Under the pieces are notes generated by a model. It was not told where the DNA came from. It did no database searches and saw only the letters and a program-made list of their open reading frames with translations. Below are positions 32,651 to 39,798 of a stretch of 45,395 nt of DNA, in pieces; the stretch's first letter is position 1, and every line of letters starts with the position of its first letter. The stretch is taken from NCBI GenBank assembly GCA_009785345.1, contig WQWL01000014.1, positions 1-45,395 on the forward strand, written 5' to 3'. A program made the position numbers and the translations under genes. The DNA comes from Oscillospiraceae bacterium (GTDB lineage Bacteria; Bacillota; Clostridia; Oscillospirales; Oscillospiraceae).

Positions 32651-33927
32651 TTATTCACGACCTTTATTGTTATATTATCGGAATTTTTTATGAACTCCTT
32701 GGACAACGATATGCGCGCCATTTCTCCCGGAGTCATATGACCGCGTTTGATTTCGAGCACTTCGCTTTCTGAGTGCACTTCTATAACAGCATCCTCATAG
32801 TTTGAACGAATACGGAAAAATATGTCACATTTTGCATCAAAGTGAATGCCATGCACATGGATTGCGCCTTCAATGTTATCGGGGCGTATTTTTTGTGGAA
32901 CAGTATAGGAAACACCGTCTCCAGCTACTATGTTGACGGTTTTTAGATTGCTATCGCCTTTATCTGTATTAAAGACAGCAGCAGCTTGTCCGGCAATCGA
33001 GGCTTCAGCTGATGCAAAGTCGGCAAGATCATGAACATGAACAGCATTACCGGCCGCAAAGATTCCGGGGATGCTTGTCTCACGGTTCTCATAAACAATA
33101 AGTCCACCCATTCGCGTATCCATTTCAATTCCCGCTGCTTGTGGAAGTTCATTTTCAGGTATGAGCCCAACAGATAGGAGCAATGTATCGCACTCCCAAA
33201 GTTTTTCTGTGCCAGGAATAGGTTTTAGGTCAGAATCAACTTGGGAAACCCACACACCTTCAACCCTTTCTCGTCCTTCCACAGCAGTAACAGTATGAGA
33301 TAGGAAGAGAGGTATTCCAAAATCGTCAAGACATTGTGCAATGTTACGCCTTAATCCTCCTGAGTAAGGCATAAGCTCGAATACAGCTTCAACCTTTGCA
33401 CCCTCAAGAGCCATGCGTCTAGCCATAATTAATCCGATATCACCCGAGCCAAGTATACAAACACGGCGTCCTACCATATATCCATCGATATTGATAAGTC
33501 TTTGAGCAGCACCTGCAGTGAAAACTCCGGCAGGACGACTTCCGGCAAGACCAATAGCGCCACCTGTACGCTCTCTACAGCCTGTACATAGGACTATAGC
33601 ATTTGCTTTGAGCTCCATAAATCCGTCATGATCATTGATTGCGGTAACGGTTCTGTCCTCGGATATAGAGAGAACCATTGTATTAGTTTTTATTTCTATG
33701 CCCGTATTTGTAAGCATTTCCAAAGCGCGCTCAGCATATTCGGGACCTGTAAGTTCTGCCCTGAACATATGTAGACCGAAACCGCTGTGGATACATTGTT
33801 GCAATATACCACCGGTTTCACCATCACGTTCGAGAACGAGAACATTTTTTGCTCCATTACCACATGCAGCAGCAGCGGCATATAGTCCGGCAGGACCACC
33901 ACCAATTACAATTACATCATAAATCAT
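32644..33927 (-). CDS. FAD/NAD(P) oxidoreductase, GlpB-position partner
   Basis: A 427-residue pyridine-nucleotide-disulfide-oxidoreductase-like flavoprotein. The N-terminal FAD site is GGGPAGLYAAAAA (8-20). The second dinucleotide fold is CILGSGDIGLIMARRMALEG near 150-170, and the FAD-pyrophosphate motif IPGIFAAGNAVHVHDL is near 290-305. HSGFGLHMFRAELTGPEYAER matches the version found beside anaerobic glycerol-3-phosphate dehydrogenases. It overlaps both neighbours by 4-7 bases. It probably takes electrons from the GlpA-like enzyme to NAD(P) or an FeS acceptor. Confidence 0.88.
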   Translation of the reverse strand: MIYDVIVIGGGPAGLYAAAAACGNGAKNVLVLERDGETGGILQQCIHSGFGLHMFRAELTGPEYAERALEMLTNTGIEIKTNTMVLSISEDRTVTAINDHDGFMELKANAIVLCTGCRERTGGAIGLAGSRPAGVFTAGAAQRLINIDGYMVGRRVCILGSGDIGLIMARRMALEGAKVEAVFELMPYSGGLRRNIAQCLDDFGIPLFLSHTVTAVEGRERVEGVWVSQVDSDLKPIPGTEKLWECDTLLLSVGLIPENELPQAAGIEMDTRMGGLIVYENRETSIPGIFAAGNAVHVHDLADFASAEASIAGQAAAVFNTDKGDSNLKTVNIVAGDGVSYTVPQKIRPDNIEGAIHVHGIHFDAKCDIFFRIRSNYEDAVIEVHSESEVLEIKRGHMTPGEMARISLSKEFIKNSDNITIKVVNKC

Positions 33928-35369
33928 AGGTCTCTTCCTTTCTCTCCGGTGAGAATAAACGAGCCGTGCCGGTCTTTTTCCACGTCAAGTGGGTCAATGT
34001 TGAATCTTTTTGCGATTAGTGCGATTGTTTTTGGAGCGCAAAATCCGGATTGGCATCGTCCCATTCCGGGATAACATCTTCTCTTGACGGCATCAAGTGT
34101 TGTGGGCGGTAGGGGAGAGTTAAAAGCATCTAAAATTTCGCCTTCGGTAACACTTTCACATCTACAAACAATGCGACCGTATGCAGGGTTCTTCTTAATT
34201 AATTCTGCACGTTCTTCATTACTTAGATTCTTGAATCGAATCGTACGGCGCTCATCAATGAAGACATCTTTTGGTGTTAGTTCTATACCAGAAGCATCCA
34301 TCATGGATATAAGTTCTTCAGCTATTGCAGGCGCAGCTGTAAGTCCGGGTGACTTAATTCCTGCAAGATCATAAAAATGCTTGTCAGCTTCACGTATAAT
34401 AAAGTCATCTGTATCGGCAGCTGCACGAACTCCCGAGAAGTTACGTATGCATTCACGCATATTTATATTAGGCACCGAATGTCTAGCCTTGTCTACGACA
34501 AAGCGTAATGTTTCAGCGTCAGTATCGGTATTTTCACAGCAATCAACATCTTCGCTACTTGGACCTATGAGTAGATTGCCGTGTGTGGTGGGAGTGACAA
34601 GTACGCCTTTGCCGAGTTTGTTCGGACATTGGAATATTGTGTGTGAAACTATTTCTCCCGCTGACTTATCTAGCAAATAATACTGTCCTCTTTTGGGCAG
34701 TATTTTGAAGTCCGGCTCTTTCACAAATCCGTGAACTACATCAGAATGTAAGCCTGCAGCGTTGACAACAGTACGAGTTTCAAAATCACCTTTTGTGGTT
34801 TTAACTATGTAACCGTTTTCAGTTCGATTTATTCCAACGACTTCGGTATTGAGTGAGAATTTTACGCCGTTTTTTATTGCGGTTTCACCGAGAGCAACAG
34901 CCAATTCCCATGGTCCGATGATTCCGCCGCTAGGGGCATAAAGTGCACCGACGACTTCGTCGGAGAGATTTGGTTCAAGTTCCCTTGCTTTATCTGCAGA
35001 AATCAGGTCGATCCCCGGGACATTATATTCGATACCACGATGATAGAGTTCCTTTAGTGTGTTTTTGTCAGTATCATCAAATCCGAGAACAAGTGAGCCG
35101 TTTTGAATATATGGTACATCAAGCTTCGGGCATAGTTTGTTAAGCAGCTCATTTCCGCGAACATTTAATTTTGATATTACCGATCCGGGGACAGGGTCAA
35201 ATCCGGCGTGAACTATTCCACTATTTGCACGTGTGGTTTCTCCGGCAATGTCATTGAGTCGATCAACGGCTACAACAGACAAATTATAACGTGAAAGTTC
35301 ATATGCTGCAGCGGTTCCGACAACTCCACATCCGATTATTAATGCATCTATCATTTGCATGTTTTCCAT
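33924..35369 (-). CDS. GlpA-like FAD dehydrogenase with BFD FeS domain
   Basis: A 481-residue FAD-dependent oxidoreductase of the DAO fold. It has GCGVVGTAAAYELSRY near 13-28, GETTRANSGIVHAGFDP near 43-59, and substrate-domain features of anaerobic glycerol-3-phosphate dehydrogenase. A C-terminal BFD-like [2Fe-2S] domain carries CRCESVTEGE and CYPGMGRCQSGFC. The expected reaction is glycerol 3-phosphate to dihydroxyacetone phosphate. GGAGGTG precedes the ATG. Its first base is shared with the end of the upstream FeS gene. glpK on the other strand supplies the substrate. Confidence 0.85.
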   Translation of the reverse strand: MENMQMIDALIIGCGVVGTAAAYELSRYNLSVVAVDRLNDIAGETTRANSGIVHAGFDPVPGSVISKLNVRGNELLNKLCPKLDVPYIQNGSLVLGFDDTDKNTLKELYHRGIEYNVPGIDLISADKARELEPNLSDEVVGALYAPSGGIIGPWELAVALGETAIKNGVKFSLNTEVVGINRTENGYIVKTTKGDFETRTVVNAAGLHSDVVHGFVKEPDFKILPKRGQYYLLDKSAGEIVSHTIFQCPNKLGKGVLVTPTTHGNLLIGPSSEDVDCCENTDTDAETLRFVVDKARHSVPNINMRECIRNFSGVRAAADTDDFIIREADKHFYDLAGIKSPGLTAAPAIAEELISMMDASGIELTPKDVFIDERRTIRFKNLSNEERAELIKKNPAYGRIVCRCESVTEGEILDAFNSPLPPTTLDAVKRRCYPGMGRCQSGFCAPKTIALIAKRFNIDPLDVEKDRHGSFILTGEKGRDL

Positions 35370-36670
35370 TACACACCTCCTGACTCTTTTTGCTGCTTCA
35401 AAATGCCTCTGTAGTAATCAATGCAATTTTCCTCGTGATTAATCCCTTTGGCAATAGCTGTAGCCATTTCCTGGCAGGTGTTAAAGCCACATCTACGACA
35501 ATCATGTGTACGTAAATCACTTGTAGGTTTATGCATAGCTAAAAATGCTTGTTCAAGTTCAGAGCGATCAACAAACATTGGTGTTATTTTTCTGGGAGAG
35601 TAGCAGCGTTTGAAATCTGCTAAGTCCAAATCTCTATCAAATTGTTTAAAATCCGGACCAGGTTGAATGTTATGATCGACCTTGCTTTCCAAAGTATCTG
35701 TTTTCACCTTATGCATTGCTTTGTCTACAATATATCGCTCATGTTCACTTCTACATGCTCCAGGTCCGGCATTACAGCCGTGTTGGCAATTCAAGATATC
35801 AACAAGGAAAGGAGCATCGCCTCTTTCACTTGCGTACTCTTGTAAGAATTGAGCTGCATCTGGTTGACCTTCAACCTGATAAATCCACTCACCTTGTATA
35901 TATTGTTCTACATTTGCTTTTAAACCACCGGGAGAAGAGAAAATCGAGCCAAAGCCGTGAGTTTCATTGTCATATTCTGCAGGTTCACATGTTCTAAAAT
36001 CAATATTATTTTCATCTAAATATTCCATTAATTTCTTAAATGTAATATTGTACCCGACCAAGCCCTCCGTGTTCGGACAGTTAAATTCATCGCTCTTTGC
36101 AATACATGGAGAAAGAAACGCATAAGAGCCTTCAATATTTTTATATTTACTCATGTATATGGCAATACACATTGCGGGGCTGTGTATTGGTGCGAGTCGG
36201 CTTAGGTGTTCCGGAATATAATACTCGATATAGTTTACGATTGCAGGGCAGGGTTGAGCAATCATGCTCGTTATATCATGAGTTTCGATGTAGCGCAAGT
36301 ACGCCCATGTGCAAATATCGGCTCCAAACGAGGTGTCATAGATTGCATTTAAACCGAGTGATTTCAAATAGCCCAGTAATTGTGGCCATTCAGCTACATT
36401 GCTACGTAGGGCAGGAGCGACTATTAGCGATATCTTATGTCCTGCTTTGAGGTCGCCAAAAAATCGCTCGGTATCATCAGTATAATCACGTGCTTCATGC
36501 TTACAAACTCGGAGGCATTCACCACATGCAATGCATTTATTATCGTCTACGTAAACTTTGTATTGATCGTCTTTTTTGTATGCAACATTTGCTTCGTCGC
36601 ATGGACATTTCAATATACATAGGCTACAGCCTACGCATTTTTCATTGGTGAAAACGTTATTGTCATTCAT
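35369..36670 (-). CDS. [FeFe]-hydrogenase-like iron-sulfur protein
   Basis: A 433-residue protein. Two [4Fe-4S] ferredoxin sites (Cys12/15/18/22 and 46/49/52/56) precede a domain like the large-subunit C-terminus of iron hydrogenases, then a C-terminal FeS domain (DCRRCGFNTCQEMATAI). Cysteines at the four H-cluster positions seem retained (AQPCP Cys141, SPCIAK Cys189, CQHGC Cys295/299). The catalytic contexts TSCCP and EVMACxGGC are altered, so hydrogen chemistry is doubtful and electron transfer or sensing more likely. GGAAGTG favours the ATG at 36670 over one at 36742. First gene of the GlpA-like operon. Confidence 0.82.
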   Translation of the reverse strand: MNDNNVFTNEKCVGCSLCILKCPCDEANVAYKKDDQYKVYVDDNKCIACGECLRVCKHEARDYTDDTERFFGDLKAGHKISLIVAPALRSNVAEWPQLLGYLKSLGLNAIYDTSFGADICTWAYLRYIETHDITSMIAQPCPAIVNYIEYYIPEHLSRLAPIHSPAMCIAIYMSKYKNIEGSYAFLSPCIAKSDEFNCPNTEGLVGYNITFKKLMEYLDENNIDFRTCEPAEYDNETHGFGSIFSSPGGLKANVEQYIQGEWIYQVEGQPDAAQFLQEYASERGDAPFLVDILNCQHGCNAGPGACRSEHERYIVDKAMHKVKTDTLESKVDHNIQPGPDFKQFDRDLDLADFKRCYSPRKITPMFVDRSELEQAFLAMHKPTSDLRTHDCRRCGFNTCQEMATAIAKGINHEENCIDYYRGILKQQKESGGV

Positions 36671-36797
36671 CAATTCACTTCCGTTCTCTTTTGCAAAATT
36701 TAGTATATTTTTCTGGGTATTATTATATTGCAAAATGCGCATTTGGTCAAGATGAAGAACAGCCCAAAATTAATCACAGATTATGATTTTAGTGATT

Positions 36798-36895
36798 GTT
36801 AGTTTGAAAGATTTCAAACTAACGAGAGAATGTGCCAATTGCGATCTGTGGAATCGCAATTGATGCACGGAATGACCATCCTTTTCATGGTCGTT
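36798..36895. other. Three consecutive hairpins
   Basis: GTTAGTTTGAAA/TTTCAAACTAAC (36798-36823, 12 bp), CAATTGCGAT/ATCGCAATTG (36836-36862, 10 bp) and AATGACCAT/ATGGTCGTT (36871-36895, 9 bp) follow each other in the 425-base space between divergent genes. They may be leader or terminator structures, an RNA gene or decayed repeats. Confidence 0.6.
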
Positions 36896-36969
36896 TTGTG
36901 CCAAAAGATTAACGAAAGGCATGGTCATTATTATGAAGAACTTTCTTTACCCATGAGCAAGTATATTGT

Positions 36970-37047
36970 ATAATGGAGCGAAGTGAGAGTCGCGGACAAA
37001 TTTATTTGTCCATGACCGAACGAGTGAACATTAGAGCAAAGCGATAT
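36970..37047. repeat. GGACAAAT/ATTTGTCC palindrome element, second copy
   Basis: GAGAGTCGCGGACAAATTTA, then TTTGTCCATGACCGA and CGAGTGAA repeat the element at 21711-21752 nearly base for base. The flanks here are TATAATGGAGCGAAG and AGCGATATAATATG, close to but not the same as the 17-bp direct repeats of the first copy. It lies just upstream of the lipase gene. Confidence 0.7.
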
Positions 37048-37095
37048 AATATGTGTTATGCATTACGAAAATATCAATCACAATAGGGGGTACAG

Positions 37096-37959
37096 ATGCA
37101 TAATTTTCAAGATGTAAAACTGAAAGCTAAAGACGGAGCAAATATCTCTGCTATTTCATTAGGTATTGATAGCAGCGACAAAAAGGGCATAGTGGTTATA
37201 TGTCATGGCTTTGGTGAGCATGCAAGTTCGTATAAAGAGTTTATGGAGCGGTTGTGGCAGAGTGGATATGCCAGTATAGCTCATGATCAGCGTGGTCACG
37301 GTAAGCCTCCGGAAGGAGTTAGTCTTGAAAAGTGGCAAGGTATTATAAAGAACTACCAGAGTTTCGTTGATGATATTTCGTCAATTATTGATTATTTGAA
37401 TGAACAAGCCAAGGGAGTTCCACTGGTGATGTATGGGCATAGTATGGGTGGAAATATTGCTGCAAATGCATTGTTACGCTTGCCATCGAAGCAGCTATCC
37501 TTATTTTCCTGTGCAGTTTTGGAATCTCCTTGGTTGGAGTTATACAAACCGCTTAGTCCTGCTATGTTGTGCGGGTTAAGGGTGCTAAATGTTTTTTGTC
37601 CGAATCTTGTGCAAAAAATTAAATTCAACGTTGATTCTATTTGTAGTGAAGATGAAAAACAGAAAGCATATACAAGCGACATGTACTACCACGGCGTTAT
37701 GTCGGTACGGTTGATTTGTGGGATGACTGATAGTTGCGCATATGCTCTTAGTAATGCAGAGAAGTTGTCGATCAAGACATTTTTAGCAATTGCTGATAAT
37801 GAGCTGGTTTTAAGTAATGATGCTATGCATCGTTTTGCAGATAAAGCAGGAGATATTGTTACAGTAAAAATGTATAAGTCAAATCATGCGATCCATAATG
37901 ATGTAAGCCAAGAAGAATACTGTGATGACTTGATTGCATTCTTAGAAGAAAACATATAA
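37096..37959 (+). CDS. Alpha/beta hydrolase, monoacylglycerol lipase-like
   Basis: A 287-residue serine hydrolase of the S33/monoacylglycerol-lipase group. It has an oxyanion-hole region [11 protein letters not shown] near 36-46, HDQRGHGKP near 63-71, nucleophile elbow GHSMGG with Ser116, acid in [13 protein letters not shown] and catalytic His in KSNHAIHND. There is no signal peptide. AGGGGGT is the ribosome binding site. glpK begins 26 bases downstream, so hydrolysis of a glycerol ester followed by phosphorylation of glycerol is a reasonable reading; lysophospholipids are an alternative substrate. Confidence 0.82.
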   Translation: MHNFQDVKLKAKDGANISAISLGIDSSDKKGIVVICHGFGEHASSYKEFMERLWQSGYASIAHDQRGHGKPPEGVSLEKWQGIIKNYQSFVDDISSIIDYLNEQAKGVPLVMYGHSMGGNIAANALLRLPSKQLSLFSCAVLESPWLELYKPLSPAMLCGLRVLNVFCPNLVQKIKFNVDSICSEDEKQKAYTSDMYYHGVMSVRLICGMTDSCAYALSNAEKLSIKTFLAIADNELVLSNDAMHRFADKAGDIVTVKMYKSNHAIHNDVSQEEYCDDLIAFLEENI

Positions 37960-37984
37960 TGATACCGTTGAAAGGATTTTGATT

Positions 37985-39472
37985 ATGCCTAAGTATTTAC
38001 TTTCTCTCGATAATGGTACAACCAGTTCCCGTGCTGTTTTATTTGATGATAAGCAGAACATTGTTACAATCGCGCAGAAGGAGTTTACTCAGTTTTATCC
38101 TCATGAAGGTTGGGTTGAGCATGACCCTATGGAGATTTATTCATCGCAAATGTCAGTTATGATGGAAGCGGTTGCTCAAAGTGGTGTGAGTGTCAATGAT
38201 ATTGCAGCGATTGGGATAACTAATCAGCGTGAAACTACGATCGTGTGGGAAAAGTCTACAGGGAAGCCTGTGTATAACGCAATTGTTTGGCAATGTCGCA
38301 GGACGGCTGATATTGTTCAGAGACTTCTATCAGATGGCTTGGGGGAAGCAATACAAGAGAAGACAGGCTTGATTCCTGATGCGTATTTCTCAGGTTCTAA
38401 AATTGCGTGGATTTTGGACAATGTAGATGGTGCTCGTGAGAGTGCAGAGCGTGGTGAGCTGTTGTTCGGTACAGTAGATACCTGGCTTCTATGGAAAATG
38501 ACTGATGGTAAATCGCATATTACTGATTACACAAATGCATCTCGAACTATGATTTTTAACATTCATGAGCTTGACTGGGATGATGAGCTGCTTAATGCGC
38601 TTAATATACCGCGTGGAATGTTGCCGGAGGTGCGTAAGTCCAGCGATATATTCGGATATGCAGGTGTGCAAGGTATAAATATACCCATCGCAGGTATTGC
38701 CGGTGACCAACATGCAGCTCTTTTCGGACAATGTTGTTTTAGCAAGGGCGAAGTTAAGAATACCTATGGTACTGGCTGCTTTCTGCTGATGAATACAGGA
38801 GAGCAGGCATACAAAAGCAAAAATGGTTTGATTACAACAATAGCTGCGTCTATCGATGATAAGCCATCATATGTACTTGAAGGTAGCGTGTTCTCTGCAG
38901 GTGCAGTGGTTCAATGGCTGAGAGATGGATTGCGCTTTTTCCCCGAGAGTCGCGATGTTGAGTATCATGCCTCAAAGGTAGAAAATACTGGCGGTGTATA
39001 TCTAGTGCCTGCTTTTACAGGGCTAGGCTCGCCCTATTGGGATATGTACGCTCGGGGGTGTATTGTTGGCATAACAAGAGGGACAACATGTGAGCATATT
39101 ACGCGTGCAGCTTTGGAGTCTATTGCATACCAGAGTTATGATATGATTCGGGCGATGGAAAGTGATACTGGCATTGAACTGACTGAATTACGAGTGGACG
39201 GTGGTGCGTCTATCAACGGTTTGCTTATGCAATTTCAAGCAGATGTTTCACATATGCCGGTATTTCGTCCGCTGATAAGTGAGTCCACAGCACTTGGTGT
39301 GGCTTATTTAGCAGGCTTGGCTGTCGGTGTATGGAAAGATCTTGAAGAGTTGAAATCAAAGTGGCGAACAGAAACTGTATTTAAACCGCAAATGGATAGC
39401 GAAAAAAGATTGTCGTTACTTAAGGGTTGGGACAAAGCAGTCGGTCGTAGCTTAAATTGGGCGGAGGATTAG
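37985..39472 (+). CDS. glpK: Glycerol kinase
   Basis: A 495-residue FGGY kinase. The phosphate loop is [15 protein letters not shown] near residues 7-21. Substrate-site features are [23 protein letters not shown] and WQCRRTAD, and [13 protein letters not shown] and [13 protein letters not shown] follow. The C-terminal domain has [19 protein letters not shown]. It phosphorylates glycerol at the sn-3 position. AAAGGA lies before the ATG at 37985; a start two codons earlier is unlikely. Its product feeds the GlpA-like enzyme encoded on the opposite strand. Confidence 0.95.
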   Translation: MPKYLLSLDNGTTSSRAVLFDDKQNIVTIAQKEFTQFYPHEGWVEHDPMEIYSSQMSVMMEAVAQSGVSVNDIAAIGITNQRETTIVWEKSTGKPVYNAIVWQCRRTADIVQRLLSDGLGEAIQEKTGLIPDAYFSGSKIAWILDNVDGARESAERGELLFGTVDTWLLWKMTDGKSHITDYTNASRTMIFNIHELDWDDELLNALNIPRGMLPEVRKSSDIFGYAGVQGINIPIAGIAGDQHAALFGQCCFSKGEVKNTYGTGCFLLMNTGEQAYKSKNGLITTIAASIDDKPSYVLEGSVFSAGAVVQWLRDGLRFFPESRDVEYHASKVENTGGVYLVPAFTGLGSPYWDMYARGCIVGITRGTTCEHITRAALESIAYQSYDMIRAMESDTGIELTELRVDGGASINGLLMQFQADVSHMPVFRPLISESTALGVAYLAGLAVGVWKDLEELKSKWRTETVFKPQMDSEKRLSLLKGWDKAVGRSLNWAED

Positions 39473-39485
39473 GATTTAGGGGCTG

Positions 39486-39670
39486 CAATGCTGTCAACTT
39501 AACGAAAACTAATTCATCCGTCATCCCGGGCTTGACCCGGGATCTATTACAAAGCTTGATTCTATCAGATTGCGGCTCGGAGGCCGCAATGACGATAGGT
39601 AAAAATATGCACTTTGTCAGCGACCTCGATCAAGTCCGCAATGACGAGGCAGCTTAAGTTGACAGCATTG
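39486..39670. repeat. Composite CGTCAT element with 17-bp outer inverted repeats
   Basis: CAATGCTGTCAACTTAA (39486-39502) and TTAAGTTGACAGCATTG (39654-39670) are exact inverted ends of a 185-bp unit. Inside is an inverted copy of the CGTCAT module (39519-39646) that shares long tracts with the copies at 4.7 and 21.9 kb. An ORF across it gives peptides such as VIPGLTRDLL that are repeat translations, not protein. Fills most of the 326-base gap. Confidence 0.8.
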
Positions 39671-39715
39671 TTAGAGGCTGGGGTTCAGATAATTTACAAT
39701 AAACATAAGAAAAAT

Positions 39716-39750
39716 AACTAACCCCTAACCCCTAGACCCTAACCCCTAAA
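39716..39750. repeat. Telomere-like CCCCTAA tract
   Basis: ACTAACCCCTAACCCCTAGA is followed by CCCTAACCCCTAAA. It is the complement of the tract at 26004-26035. A matching GGATTAGGATTTAGGGG lies at the glpK stop (39468-39484), so the two could pair across the composite repeat. Confidence 0.65.
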
Positions 39751-39798
39751 CATGGTACAATCATGAAACACATAAAAGTAAATGGGGGAAACATATAA

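Noticed and set aside
39457-39657. A 66-codon ORF containing VIPGLTRDLLQSLILSDCG
   Set aside because: It translates the CGTCAT repeat and has no ribosome binding site of its own.
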